Source of the DNA: Candidatus Chromulinivoraceae bacterium
GTDB taxonomy: Bacteria > Patescibacteriota > Saccharimonadia > Saccharimonadales > Saccharimonadaceae
NCBI GenBank assembly: GCA_035478595.1
Contig: DATIJL010000013.1
Coordinates: 1 to 47,979 of the forward strand
DNA: 47,979 nt
Direction: 5' to 3'
A program made the translations under genes and the position numbers. Positions within the stretch are counted from its first letter, which is position 1; each line of letters starts with the position of its first letter. Below, piece after piece: positions 23,930 to 33,509 of the stretch. The notes beneath the pieces were generated by a model. That model had not been told where the DNA came from and searched no databases. It saw only the letters and a program-made list of their open reading frames with translations.

Positions 23930-25813
23930 TTATTTTTTCTCTTCGTCAACGACTTCGCCTTCTACAGGTTCGTCGCCCTTTTTGTCATCTTCTGCTGGTT
24001 TTTCTTCTTTAGCGGCAGCTTCGTAAAGCTTAGCGCCAACCGTTTGAAGTTTCTCCATCAATTCCTTAGCTGCTTTTTCAAGCTCTTCTTTATCATCTGA
24101 GTCTTTGTGCTTTTTAGCTTCGTCAGCTGCATCCTTAATGAGTTTTACGTCATCCTCAGAGATTTTATCCTTGTACTCGTCAGGCATTTTATCCGCTTGA
24201 TAAATAGTGTTTTCGAGCGTATTGCGAGCATCAATAACTTCGCGCTTTTTCTTATCATCTTCAGCGTGCACCTCAGCTTCTTTTTGAGCCTTTTCGATGT
24301 CTTCTTTGCTCATATTGCCACTATCCTGGATAGTTACTGAGTTTTCCTTACCAGTCCCCTTATCCTTAGCGGTTACATGGAGAATACCGTTGGCATCGAG
24401 GCTAAAGGTGACTTCAATCTGTGGAACGCCACGAGGTGCTGGTGCGATACCATCAAGCACAAATTTGCCAAGACTCTTGTTGTCGGCAGCCATTTCACGC
24501 TCACCTTGCACAACATGAATCTCTACTTGTGGCTGGTTGTCGCTTGCTGTCGAGAATGTCTCACTCTTTGAAGTTGGAACGGTTGTATTGCGCTCAATAA
24601 GCTTAGTTGCAACACCGCCCATTGTTTCGATACCAAGAGATAGTGGCGTTACATCGAGCAGCAGTACATCCTTCACGTCACCTTGGAGCACACCACCCTG
24701 AATGGCAGCACCGACGGCAACAACCTCGTCTGGATTAACGCCCTTTAGTGGCTCTTTGTTAAAGATAGTCTTTACTTTCTCGACGACAGCTGGCATACGG
24801 GTCATACCACCAACAAGAACGATCTCATCAATCTCACTCGCCTTAAGGTTTGCATCTTTTAGCGCCTTTTCGACAGGATCGGCTAGACGAGTAATAAGAT
24901 CACCTACGAGGTCTTCGAGCTTAGAACGGGTTAATTTGTATTCAAAGTGCTTTGGACCTTCAGCATCGGCAGTAATAAACGGCAGGTTAATGTCAGTTTC
25001 GGTCGTGCTTGAAAGTTCCTTCTTAGCTTTTTCAGCTTCGTCCTTAAGACGCTGCATTGCAGCTTTGTCACCCTTAAGATCAATGCCCTCTTGGTTTTTA
25101 AATACATCAATAAAGTGGTTAACGATGCGGTTGTCGAAGTCTTCACCACCAAGGTGAGTATCGCCGTTGGTTGAGCGAACCTCGAATACACCATCACCTA
25201 GTTCAAGAACTGACACATCGAACGTACCACCACCAAGGTCGAAGACAACGATCTTTTCGTCTTTTTTACTTTCAAGACCGTAAGCAAGCGCAGCTGCAGT
25301 AGGTTCGTTAATGATACGCTTAACTTCAAGGCCGGCAATTTTACCAGCATCTTTAGTTGCCTGGCGCTGTGAATCATCAAAGTAGGCAGGAACGGTGATG
25401 ACCGCTTCTGATACCTTTTCACCAAGAAATGCCTCGGCATCTGCTTTGATCTTTGAAAGAATCATCGCGCTAACTTCTTCTGGCGTGTATTCTTTATCAC
25501 CAAGTTTTACGGCAACACCATCGCCTTTTTTAATGATCTCGTATGGCATTATGTCGAGGTCTTTCTGAATTTCAGTATCAGACCATTTGCGGCCAATGAG
25601 ACGCTTTACACCATAAATGGTATTCTTAGCATTTGTCACACGCTGGCGCTGTGCAACCTGGCCGACTAGACGTTCGCCGTTCTTGTTGATGGCAACAACA
25701 CTTGGCGTCGTACGGTTACCTTCAGCGTTAGCAATGACTTCAGGCTTGCCAGCCACCATGTAAGCGAAAGCGCTGTTGGTTGTACCAAGGTCGATTCCGA
25801 TGATTTTACCCAT
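23930..25813 (-). CDS. dnaK: Chaperone protein DnaK (Hsp70)
   Basis: 627 aa full-length Hsp70. ATPase domain with [48 protein letters not shown] and [12 protein letters not shown]; substrate-binding domain with [14 protein letters not shown]; acidic helical lid; C-terminus [10 protein letters not shown] in the EEVD-like style of bacterial DnaK. AAAGGAG lies 9 nt before the ATG, and a perfect CIRCE is 100 nt upstream. It ends the hrcA-grpE-85aa-dnaK unit. Confidence 0.98.
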   Translation of the reverse strand: MGKIIGIDLGTTNSAFAYMVAGKPEVIANAEGNRTTPSVVAINKNGERLVGQVAQRQRVTNAKNTIYGVKRLIGRKWSDTEIQKDLDIMPYEIIKKGDGVAVKLGDKEYTPEEVSAMILSKIKADAEAFLGEKVSEAVITVPAYFDDSQRQATKDAGKIAGLEVKRIINEPTAAALAYGLESKKDEKIVVFDLGGGTFDVSVLELGDGVFEVRSTNGDTHLGGEDFDNRIVNHFIDVFKNQEGIDLKGDKAAMQRLKDEAEKAKKELSSTTETDINLPFITADAEGPKHFEYKLTRSKLEDLVGDLITRLADPVEKALKDANLKASEIDEIVLVGGMTRMPAVVEKVKTIFNKEPLKGVNPDEVVAVGAAIQGGVLQGDVKDVLLLDVTPLSLGIETMGGVATKLIERNTTVPTSKSETFSTASDNQPQVEIHVVQGEREMAADNKSLGKFVLDGIAPAPRGVPQIEVTFSLDANGILHVTAKDKGTGKENSVTIQDSGNMSKEDIEKAQKEAEVHAEDDKKKREVIDARNTLENTIYQADKMPDEYKDKISEDDVKLIKDAADEAKKHKDSDDKEELEKAAKELMEKLQTVGAKLYEAAAKEEKPAEDDKKGDEPVEGEVVDEEKK

Positions 25814-25865
25814 AGTATTAATACTCTCCTTTTGTTAGAAATCAATCTGTATATCTGGATTTATT

Positions 25866-25874
25866 TTAGCACTC
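25866..25874. promoter_or_regulatory. Orphan CIRCE half-site before dnaK
   Basis: TTAGCACTC matches one arm of CIRCE exactly, but no second arm follows at 9 nt. It is 37 nt from the full CIRCE, between it and dnaK. Confidence 0.4.
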
Positions 25875-25911
25875 CACATTGTAGATTGCCAATATATTCA
25901 TTGTAAATAAA

Positions 25912-25938
25912 TTAGCACTCTCATGTCAAGAGTGCTAA
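25912..25938. promoter_or_regulatory. CIRCE element (HrcA operator) of dnaK
   Basis: TTAGCACTC, 9 nt, GAGTGCTAA: the perfect consensus. It gives dnaK its own HrcA-controlled promoter region inside the hrcA-grpE-dnaK gene run. Confidence 0.97.
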
Positions 25939-25954
25939 TTAAGTTATCGTCGTA

Positions 25955-26212
25955 TTAGCTCAGAGCCTCGAGAGCCTTGCCACCAAGCGATCGCGTTAAA
26001 TGCTTGTCTCCTTGTAACCATTCATGCCAGATAGGGGTATCTTCAGGAGGGATACTCAATCTACCGACAGTCCCAAGATCATACTCTGTTCCAACAGCCG
26101 CCACATTACTTTCCGACTCTACCGAACGTAGAGGGCCACCTTTCGATATAAAGTCAACTTTGCCGCTATAGTAACTAGTAGAGTGATTCATCATTTCGTG
26201 ATCTGCAGACAT
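25955..26212 (-). CDS. 85-aa protein of unknown function between grpE and dnaK
   Basis: 85 aa, soluble, no recognised family. Features: Met/His-rich start (MSADHEMMNHS), a GGPLRSVESES segment and a tryptophan-containing IWHEWLQGD near the C-terminus. A GAGGAAAAT Shine-Dalgarno precedes the ATG. It is embedded in the heat-shock run 18 nt after grpE, with the dnaK CIRCE directly after it, so it is expected to be co-transcribed with hrcA-grpE. Confidence 0.65.
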   Translation of the reverse strand: MSADHEMMNHSTSYYSGKVDFISKGGPLRSVESESNVAAVGTEYDLGTVGRLSIPPEDTPIWHEWLQGDKHLTRSLGGKALEALS

Positions 26213-26230
26213 ATATTTTCCTCGCTTAGT

Positions 26231-26698
26231 TTATTGACGTGTTACTTTTACCATAGCATGACGAACTGGAATACCGTTAAGTAAATAGCCAGCTTGAAGT
26301 TCTGCCTCGATTACTTCTTTTTCCCCTTCGGCTGTCTCATCGAATTGAATAGCTTCGTGAAGCTCGGGATCAAACTCAGTGCCAGCAGTTGCGTCAATGC
26401 GCTTGAGATTAAGTGCCTCTAGAGATTTCTCAAGATTTTTAGTAAGGCCAGCGACACCTTGTGCCCATTTATTGTCTTTTAGATCATCAGGGATATGAAA
26501 TGCGGCACGTTCAATATTATCAATGACAGGAAGAAGCTTTAAAATAGCCCCTGCCTGTCCAGCCTCGCGTGCACCAATCTTCTCAGCCTCTACGCGTTTG
26601 CGATAATTTTCAAAATCAGCACGTGTACGCTGTAAATCGGCGGTTAGTTCAGCAATTTGCTGTTCATATTCGTCTGTTTTTTTACCTTTTGCTGGCAC
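26231..26698 (-). CDS. grpE: Nucleotide exchange factor GrpE
   Basis: 155 aa, shorter than many because the N-terminal disordered region is brief. Long coiled coil (ELTADLQRTRADFENYRKR), then LLPVIDNIERA and the C-terminal beta domain (EFDPELHEAIQ, GYLLNGIPVRHAMVKV). It exchanges ADP for ATP on DnaK. It follows hrcA by 15 nt with an AGGAGA Shine-Dalgarno. Confidence 0.96.
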   Translation of the reverse strand: MPAKGKKTDEYEQQIAELTADLQRTRADFENYRKRVEAEKIGAREAGQAGAILKLLPVIDNIERAAFHIPDDLKDNKWAQGVAGLTKNLEKSLEALNLKRIDATAGTEFDPELHEAIQFDETAEGEKEVIEAELQAGYLLNGIPVRHAMVKVTRQ

Positions 26699-26713
26699 GT
26701 TTCTCTCCTTAAA

Positions 26714-27424
26714 CTACAAAACTTCTTCTAGCATAGCACCCGCGTGACGAACGAGGCGCATTACCCGACCGTAACTTTGACGCGTTGGCCCAAGTACACC
26801 GATATAACTATGGTCAGAGTACGGCGAGCGAAATCGACTGATGATAAGGCTGGCTCCGCTACTCTTACCAATAGGATTCTCAGCCCCAATGTATACATTG
26901 AGCGGTTCGTTTGGCGCCGCCTCTCGTAGCCACGGCTCGAGATTATCAAGTAGACGTGCTACTGCTTGCGTGTGATTGCTCTGCATAAACTCGGGCTGAC
27001 TAAACAGATTACCAATACCGCTCATATAGAGTTGATCGCCAATGGTAGCTAAGCCGAGGTTTTGCGTCAAGTCGACCAGGCTATCAACCGCACTTCTAAT
27101 TGCTCGCGCGCTTGAATCATTATTGGAGACTCGCGCTTCAATCGCTCTCGCACCACGATCGAAACCAGGAGTATCCGTCTCCTGAGCCTCGGTAATACTG
27201 TTGACGTACAATCGATAGCCCTTATCAGTTGGAATACGACCAGCACTAGTGTGTGGTTGCATAATAAGCTCCATCTCCTCGAGTCGAGCCATTTCGCTGC
27301 GAATAGTCGCGCTAGAGACACCAAACAATTTGGCCAATATTACGCTGCCAACAGGCGCCGCAATTTCGGCGTACTGTTCAATAATAGCGGCAAGAATAGC
27401 GATCTGACGGTCGGTCATATCCAT
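26714..27424 (-). CDS. hrcA: Heat-inducible transcription repressor HrcA (short form)
   Basis: 236 aa, clearly shorter than the roughly 340 aa of Bacillus-type HrcA. The winged-helix N-terminus is intact (GVSSATIRSEMARLEEMELI, PHTSAGRIPTDKGYRLYV), and the GAF-like sensor is reduced, ending with YIGVLGPTRQSYGRVMRLV. HrcA binds CIRCE with GroE help and represses chaperone genes. A CIRCE lies 4 nt upstream of its ATG, so it autoregulates. A second ATG at 27418 has TAGAAT 6 nt before it and could be the true leaderless start. Confidence 0.95.
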   Translation of the reverse strand: MDMTDRQIAILAAIIEQYAEIAAPVGSVILAKLFGVSSATIRSEMARLEEMELIMQPHTSAGRIPTDKGYRLYVNSITEAQETDTPGFDRGARAIEARVSNNDSSARAIRSAVDSLVDLTQNLGLATIGDQLYMSGIGNLFSQPEFMQSNHTQAVARLLDNLEPWLREAAPNEPLNVYIGAENPIGKSSGASLIISRFRSPYSDHSYIGVLGPTRQSYGRVMRLVRHAGAMLEEVL

Positions 27425-27427
27425 ATT

Positions 27428-27454
27428 CTAGCACTCTTTTAATACGAGTGCCAG
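27428..27454. promoter_or_regulatory. CIRCE element (HrcA operator) of hrcA
   Basis: CTAGCACTC, 9 nt, GAGTGCCAG: 16 of 18 consensus arm positions. It lies between hrcA and the divergent adenylate-kinase-like gene, 3 nt from the latter's -35 box. Confidence 0.9.
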
Positions 27455-27456
27455 AG

Positions 27457-27485
27457 TTGCATCACAGAGGTGCATACCGTATACT
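27457..27485 (+). promoter_or_regulatory. Promoter of the adenylate-kinase-like gene
   Basis: TTGCAT (27457-27462), 17-nt spacer, TATACT (27480-27485), then 6 nt to ATG 27492. Together they give a leaderless arrangement. Confidence 0.75.
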
Positions 27486-27491
27486 GTGCCC

Positions 27492-28136
27492 ATGGAAGAC
27501 ATCTTGCTCGCTCAAAAACCGCTCTCTACCATCAAGCAATGGCTTGAATCCGGTTCTATAAACATCTTTGGCCTGCCCTTTGCTGGAAAGGACACACATG
27601 GTGCGACCCTTTCGCATTTATTCGATGCTCCACTCCTCGGAGGGGGAGATATTTTACGCAATAGCGTTATTCCTCCAGAACTCAAGAAAGACCTCGATGC
27701 GGGTCTCCTTTTTCCTCCAGATAAATATCTAGAGATCGTTACTCCATACCTTAGTAAGTCAGAATTTCAAAACAGACCACTCATTCTTAGCTCGGTTGGC
27801 CGTTGGATTGGTGAAGAAGAAGGAATTTTGCGCGCTACAGAGGCAAGTAATCACTCTATTAAAGCAGTAATCTACCTACATTTAAGTGACGAAGTCGTAT
27901 ATAGGCGTTATGAGAAATCCCAGGAAAAAGGCGATCGTGCCGGACGTGCTGATGACGCTCGTCATATTCTCGCCACGAGAATCGAAGAGTTCAACACCAA
28001 AACCTTACCTGTTATCGAGGTGTACCGTCAAAAAGGTCTTTTAATTGAGGTGAATAGTGACGCCGAAAAACACGAAGTAATCGAAAATATCCTCGCACGG
28101 CTCTTTCTCAAAGCGACACTCGGTTCAGAAAACTAA
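27492..28136 (+). CDS. Adenylate kinase-like NMP kinase
   Basis: 214 aa. P-loop GLPFAGKDTHG, in place of the usual GxPGxGKGT; then GGGDILRNS, corresponding to the AMP-site region; a LID-less middle; GRADDARHILATRIEEF, the GRxDD signature; and ending ALARLFL-like helix. It should phosphorylate a nucleoside monophosphate, though Pro-Phe in the P-loop and Asp for Gly before Thr are departures, so activity is uncertain. The ATG at 27492 is chosen over GTG 27486 because of promoter spacing. The gene ends 1 nt from the convergent lepA stop. Confidence 0.8.
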   Translation: MEDILLAQKPLSTIKQWLESGSINIFGLPFAGKDTHGATLSHLFDAPLLGGGDILRNSVIPPELKKDLDAGLLFPPDKYLEIVTPYLSKSEFQNRPLILSSVGRWIGEEEGILRATEASNHSIKAVIYLHLSDEVVYRRYEKSQEKGDRAGRADDARHILATRIEEFNTKTLPVIEVYRQKGLLIEVNSDAEKHEVIENILARLFLKATLGSEN

Positions 28137-28137
28137 A

Positions 28138-29916
28138 CTACGACTTTTTAAGTAAAACCGTAAAGGCTTCAGATGGGATATCCACTTTACCAAAGCGCTT
28201 CATGCGCTTTTTGCCTTTTGCTTGCTTAGCGAGCAGCTTTTTCTTACGTGAGACATCACCACCATATAGATAGCCAGTCACATCTTTGCGATACGCAGAA
28301 AGATCGGCACGAGCGATAAACTTACCACCGATTGCCGCCTGTAAACTAACCTGAAAGTTTTGGCGTGGAATCACCTCTTTAAGTTTATCTACCACTTCTC
28401 GACCAACACGTTGTGCCTCCGAGCGATGCATCATAAGACTTAATGCGTCTATGATCTCGCCCGACACGTAAAAATCTACTTTCACAAGGTCTTCTGTTTT
28501 GTAACCAGATAGTTCGTAATTAAAACTACCAAATCCGCTAGTGACTGATTTCAATTGATCGTAGAAATCAGTCAGTAAGTTAGCAAGTGGGGCTTCAAAG
28601 GCAATGAGAGCACGCTCATCGATATAGCTCAGATTCTTTTGTTGACCACGCTTAGAAACGATTAGTTGAATAACCGCCCCAATGTATTCTTGTGGTACAA
28701 CAATTTCTCCGTCAACCCATGGCTCACGAATCTCCGCCACCTTACTAGCATCTGGCATTTCACTTGCCGACTTAATGTCAATTTCTTCACCACTACTTAG
28801 GCGTACCTGGTAATCAGTTGAGGGATTTGTAACCACAAGGTCAAGATCATATTCGCGTTCAAGGCGTTCACGAATGATGTCCATGTGGAGCAAGCCCAAG
28901 AAACCGATTCGTACGCCATAGCCAAGTACGGGTGAGTTTTCCGGCTCGAATTGAAGTGCCGAATCACTCATCGAGAGTTTTTCTACCGCTTCCTTAAGAT
29001 CATCGTAGTTCTCGTTTGAAACTGGGAAAAATCCTGCATACACGAACGGTTTCACATTTTTATATCCCGGTAAGGCCTGTTCAGAACGAGCTCGGCGAAC
29101 CGTTACCGTATCACCTACTTTTGCATCACGCGTAGTCTTAAGGTTGGTCACAATATAGCCAATTTCCCCCGTGCTAATATCAACTCGTGAACTCATGGTT
29201 GGGCTTAATGCACCCACTTCTAGCGCTAAACCATTAGCACCTGTCGCAAGCATTTCAATCGTGTCGCCTTTTTTAATAGCGCCGTCGACAACGCGTATAT
29301 ACAGAATGACTCCGCGATAGTCGTCATAGTAGCTATCAAAGATAAGCGCACGCGTTGGTTTTTCTGGATCACCCTGTGGTGGCGCCATACGTTCAATAAC
29401 GGCATCAAGTACATCCATGACACCTTCGCCGGTCTTGGCACTAATCTTGAGAATGTCCTCCTCACGACACCCAAGCAGATTCATAACTTCAGCAGAAACG
29501 CGTGGAACATCGGAAGCTGGAAGATCAATCTTATTAAGCACCGGGATAATTGTAAGATCGGCAGCAATAGCCAGGTAAACGTTTGCGAGTGTTTGCGCCT
29601 GGATTCCCTGACTTGCATCTACAACCAGGATCGCCCCTTCACAGGCCGCCAAACTACGCGAAACCTCGTAGCTAAAATCAACATGTCCCGGTGTGTCGAT
29701 AAGGTTAAGGTCGTGACTCTTATACTGCATGCGAACCGGGGCAAGTTTGATAGTAATCCCCTTCTCGCGTTCAAGATCCATAGTATCGAGCAACTGTGAT
29801 TTCATATCACGATGCTGAACAGTACCTGTCATCTCGAGCATACGATCAGCAAGTGTCGACTTACCGTGGTCGATATGAGCAATGATACAAAAGTTTCGAA
29901 TATTAGACTGATTCAT
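28138..29916 (-). CDS. lepA: Elongation factor 4 (LepA)
   Basis: 592 aa. G domain motifs AHIDHGKS, DTPGHVDF and NKIDLP, then domain II, EF-G-like domains, and the LepA-specific C-terminal domain (GGDVSRKKKLLAKQAKGKKRMK). LepA is a ribosome GTPase involved in initiation/assembly and back-translocation. TATAAT lies 12 nt upstream of the ATG, inside the end of murJ, predicting a 5' leader of only a few bases. No terminator separates it from the convergent kinase gene. Confidence 0.97.
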   Translation of the reverse strand: MNQSNIRNFCIIAHIDHGKSTLADRMLEMTGTVQHRDMKSQLLDTMDLEREKGITIKLAPVRMQYKSHDLNLIDTPGHVDFSYEVSRSLAACEGAILVVDASQGIQAQTLANVYLAIAADLTIIPVLNKIDLPASDVPRVSAEVMNLLGCREEDILKISAKTGEGVMDVLDAVIERMAPPQGDPEKPTRALIFDSYYDDYRGVILYIRVVDGAIKKGDTIEMLATGANGLALEVGALSPTMSSRVDISTGEIGYIVTNLKTTRDAKVGDTVTVRRARSEQALPGYKNVKPFVYAGFFPVSNENYDDLKEAVEKLSMSDSALQFEPENSPVLGYGVRIGFLGLLHMDIIRERLEREYDLDLVVTNPSTDYQVRLSSGEEIDIKSASEMPDASKVAEIREPWVDGEIVVPQEYIGAVIQLIVSKRGQQKNLSYIDERALIAFEAPLANLLTDFYDQLKSVTSGFGSFNYELSGYKTEDLVKVDFYVSGEIIDALSLMMHRSEAQRVGREVVDKLKEVIPRQNFQVSLQAAIGGKFIARADLSAYRKDVTGYLYGGDVSRKKKLLAKQAKGKKRMKRFGKVDIPSEAFTVLLKKS

Positions 29917-29934
29917 GTTCTAGGGGTAATTATA

Positions 29935-31563
29935 TCAGTTCACCGAAGCGCGCCCAAACAGCAGCTTTTTCAGACGACCTAAAATTGGATCAACTTCAGC
30001 CAGTCTTAGCACTTTACTTGCCAAGAAGTACGTAGCCAAACTAATAACAACGATCGTAACGAACTTAGGGAACGTCGAAAGAAAGCTCTGGTCATTAGCA
30101 CCAAATTGAAAGAACAGCACGGCGATATAGCTTATAACTCCCATAAAGAGCGTTGCACCAGCCATCCGCCAAATTGCCTTCATAAACGGAATATCAAATA
30201 AACCACCAATACGTCGTGACATAACATTAAATAAAATCATAACTTCTACAAAGGCTACTATCGACTGCGCCCAGGCAAGGCCGTACGCTCCCATATGAAG
30301 TTTCATCGTAAACCAGATTGCGAGAAAAATATTGAGGGCAATAGCAAAAATAGATATATAAAGCGGTGTTTTCGTATCTTGCTGCGCATAAAAACTACGG
30401 GCGGCAATATAGTAAATCGACCGGAATAAAATAGCTACGACAAGCGTACCAAGTAGACCAGCAATTAATGAATCACCGCCGTTAAAAATAAAACTTACGA
30501 TATAACCTCGAGTGAAGAATGTAATTGTGGCGACAGGCAATGCAAGCCAAATAATAACGCGAAGAACCGATTGTAGCTCCGACTTAAAAAGATCCGGACG
30601 TCCCTGACTTAATCGCTCGGTCATTTTAGGAAATGCCGCCGTGCTAATAGCAACGCCAATAAGGTTGATTGGAGCCAAGTGTAATGTGGTAGCCTGCTGG
30701 TAGGCTCGAACTGTTCCCGCGATCATGCGCGATGCCAGGTTCATTTCTACTAAACCATTCAAGTAGTCCGCTCCCTGATCGAGTGATCGTGGTGGCAATA
30801 AATGTAATACCTGCCTAAAGCCTTTATTTTTCCAATAAATTTTAAACTGATAATCAAAACCGAGTCCCATCAATCCGACGGAGCTCACCACAAGTTGCAT
30901 AATAGAGCCCAGCACGACACCAAGTGCCACACCCATAATTCCTCCATCAAACACTTGCCATCCAAAAATATTGATACCTCCTGTAAAAAAAACGGTACCA
31001 ATAATAATGCCGACGTTATAAATAGTCGGCGCAAGTGCGTAAAATGTAAAGCGCCCCACCGCCTGTTGCATACTAGCAATAACTGTTGCTACCGCAAATA
31101 AGAACGGGTTAACAGCGATTACACGCATCATACTAACCGCAAGGCTGCGGCCAGATTCATCCAAACCAGGGCCAACAACATAGTGTACTAATTGATCAGC
31201 AAAAATAATGATAAGAATACTGGCAATCAATGTGAGGATTGCCATGAAGTTTACCAAACTTGTAGACAGTTCCCATGCCGATCTCTTATTACCCGTTGCT
31301 AGACGCTGATTAAACACAGGGATGAATGTCACACTTAGTGCACCAGACACTAAGATAACAAACATAAAATCCGGTATAGTAAATGCCACAGTATAGGCAT
31401 CAATTCCAACCGGATATGTTTTTAGGTAGTAACCATTTAGTAAGCGGTCGCGGAAAAATCCTAAAAGGCTCGAAAGAAGCATCGAACCGGCGAGCAGCGC
31501 TGCTGCGTGCCGGATCGATAATCGCATGTTAGCTTTAGCAACGACGCTTCGTACTCGTCCCAT
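29935..31563 (-). CDS. murJ: Lipid II flippase MurJ
   Basis: 542 aa polytopic membrane protein with about 14 hydrophobic segments. It has MOP-family MurJ features: an N-terminal ALLAGSMLLSSLLGFFRDRLL, FTIPDFMFVILVSGALSVTFIPVF and a conserved LLPPRSLDQGADYLN loop. MurJ flips lipid II across the membrane for peptidoglycan assembly, feeding enzymes such as the PBP encoded at 4275-6581. It follows ftsH by 19 nt. Confidence 0.93.
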   Translation of the reverse strand: MGRVRSVVAKANMRLSIRHAAALLAGSMLLSSLLGFFRDRLLNGYYLKTYPVGIDAYTVAFTIPDFMFVILVSGALSVTFIPVFNQRLATGNKRSAWELSTSLVNFMAILTLIASILIIIFADQLVHYVVGPGLDESGRSLAVSMMRVIAVNPFLFAVATVIASMQQAVGRFTFYALAPTIYNVGIIIGTVFFTGGINIFGWQVFDGGIMGVALGVVLGSIMQLVVSSVGLMGLGFDYQFKIYWKNKGFRQVLHLLPPRSLDQGADYLNGLVEMNLASRMIAGTVRAYQQATTLHLAPINLIGVAISTAAFPKMTERLSQGRPDLFKSELQSVLRVIIWLALPVATITFFTRGYIVSFIFNGGDSLIAGLLGTLVVAILFRSIYYIAARSFYAQQDTKTPLYISIFAIALNIFLAIWFTMKLHMGAYGLAWAQSIVAFVEVMILFNVMSRRIGGLFDIPFMKAIWRMAGATLFMGVISYIAVLFFQFGANDQSFLSTFPKFVTIVVISLATYFLASKVLRLAEVDPILGRLKKLLFGRASVN

Positions 31564-31582
31564 AGGGTTTCTTGCCTAAAGC

Positions 31583-33439
31583 TTAGTGAAGCTTAGCCTC
31601 CGTTGGTAAGGTTGTATCTTTAAGGATTTGCTTAACTTGAGATTCTTCGATGGTCTCATCTTCAAGCAGCGCTTTTGCAAGTTTATCCAGACCTTCACGG
31701 TTGTGTGAGATAACTGCCTCAGCACGCTTAGCCGCCTCTTTAATGAGTGCCTCAACTTCCTTGTCGATCTCTTTAGCAGTATCGTCGCTGTACGGGCGCT
31801 CGTGGGTAATCCGGTCAAAGACCATGCCCCCGTTATCTTCGTGGAAGACTTGGTCACGCAGCTTACTTCCCATACCCTGTTCAATTACCATGTCGCGCGC
31901 AATTTCAGTTGCCTTGCGAAGATCCGAGCCAGCACCAGTGGTAATGCCGTCTGGACCGTAAAGGAGCTTTTCAGCCACACGACCACCCATAGCGCGAGCA
32001 AGGATGTCTTTAAATTCGTAGACATTTGTGTAGTTTCGGTCTTCAGGCGGCAAGAACCATGTCACACCACCAGTACCGCCACGAGGGATGATCGTTACCT
32101 TGTGAACAGGATCACTATCTGGAAGCACATGACCAACAATAGCGTGCCCAGCTTCGTGGTATGCGGTCATTTTCTTCTCTTCTTCGTTCATGATCTTGGT
32201 CTTACGCTCTGGACCAATTGCAATTTTTTCGAATGCTTCAGTTAAATCTGCGTTGCTAATTTTTTTAGCGTTGCGACGTGCGGCAATAATTGCAGCCTCG
32301 TTCACCATATTGGCAAGGTCCGCACCAGATGAACCGGCAGTTTTAGCGGCAAGTGCCCCGATATTTACCGATTCGTCCACAGGCTTGTTTTTAAAGTGAA
32401 CCTTAAGGATCGACTCACGATCGCGTCGTTCTGGCAACATAATGTTCGTTCGGCGGTCAAACCGACCCGGACGAAGTAGTGCTGGATCGAGTACGTCTGC
32501 GCGGTTAGTTGCCGCTAGCACGATAACATTCGTACCAGTTTCGAAACCATCCATTTCAACCAAAATTTGGTTGAGCGTTTGTTCGCGTTCATCGTGTCCG
32601 CCACCCATACCAGACCCACGGCGGCGACCAACTGCATCAATCTCATCAATAAAGATGATAGCCGGTGAGTTCTTTTTAGCCTTTGCAAACAAATCACGTA
32701 CACGAGATGCACCCACACCAACAAACATTTCTACAAACTCTGAACCAGAGATAGAAAAGAATGGTACGTTAGCCTCGCCTGCGACAGCGCGAGCAAGCAT
32801 TGTTTTACCAGTACCTGGATTACCAACAAGCAATACACCCTTAGGGATCTTAGCTCCAAGACTCTCATACTTCTTTGGATGTTTCAAGAAATCTACAACT
32901 TCCTCAAGATCCTGTTTAGCAGAGTCGTTACCTGCAATATCATCAAAGACCACTTTCTCTTTGTCGATGCCATACAGTTTAGCCTTAGACTTACCAAAGC
33001 CCATGGCTTGGTTGTTTTGACCTTGTGCCTGGCGCATCATAAACATAAAGAAGCCAGCAATTAGAAGGGTAGGCACGATAATAATCGCGAGGTTCCAGAT
33101 AGTATTGCCAACATCAGATGGCTGGGTAACGTCAACCTCAGTCTTATTGTGCTGCAGTCCCTGCTCATAGAGACTACTACCGCCTTCTTTGACAGACTTC
33201 TCTGTTGGCTGAGTTTGATCACTCGGCGTAACTTTAATGTCATTACCCTGAATCTCGATACGCTTAATTTGTCCGTTGTTTGCCTCTTGTATAACCTGTG
33301 AAATCGGCACGGTTTTTAGATCGCCATGTGGCGATACGAGTGCGACGACGACTAGTATTACAAATACTAAGATGGCCCAAAAAAGACTCAAGCGAATCAT
33401 GTTACTCATCTTATTCTTAGGCGATTGTGGCTTTGGCAT
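31583..33439 (-). CDS. ftsH: ATP-dependent zinc metalloprotease FtsH
   Basis: 618 aa. Two membrane segments (about 15-36 and 115-135) flank an extracytoplasmic domain. The AAA+ module has Walker A GNPGTGKT (206-213), Walker [12 protein letters not shown] and the SRH region. The protease has HEAGH (428-432). FtsH degrades misfolded membrane and regulatory proteins as a hexamer. The C-terminal tail is short. It heads a run with murJ and lepA and follows tilS by about 70 nt. Confidence 0.97.
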   Translation of the reverse strand: MPKPQSPKNKMSNMIRLSLFWAILVFVILVVVALVSPHGDLKTVPISQVIQEANNGQIKRIEIQGNDIKVTPSDQTQPTEKSVKEGGSSLYEQGLQHNKTEVDVTQPSDVGNTIWNLAIIIVPTLLIAGFFMFMMRQAQGQNNQAMGFGKSKAKLYGIDKEKVVFDDIAGNDSAKQDLEEVVDFLKHPKKYESLGAKIPKGVLLVGNPGTGKTMLARAVAGEANVPFFSISGSEFVEMFVGVGASRVRDLFAKAKKNSPAIIFIDEIDAVGRRRGSGMGGGHDEREQTLNQILVEMDGFETGTNVIVLAATNRADVLDPALLRPGRFDRRTNIMLPERRDRESILKVHFKNKPVDESVNIGALAAKTAGSSGADLANMVNEAAIIAARRNAKKISNADLTEAFEKIAIGPERKTKIMNEEEKKMTAYHEAGHAIVGHVLPDSDPVHKVTIIPRGGTGGVTWFLPPEDRNYTNVYEFKDILARAMGGRVAEKLLYGPDGITTGAGSDLRKATEIARDMVIEQGMGSKLRDQVFHEDNGGMVFDRITHERPYSDDTAKEIDKEVEALIKEAAKRAEAVISHNREGLDKLAKALLEDETIEESQVKQILKDTTLPTEAKLH

Positions 33440-33509
33440 AAAAAATCAATTAATCCTTCCTAGGTTCGGTGCTTATAAGAAAATCCCACTCTTTTTATAA
33501 TAGCATTCC

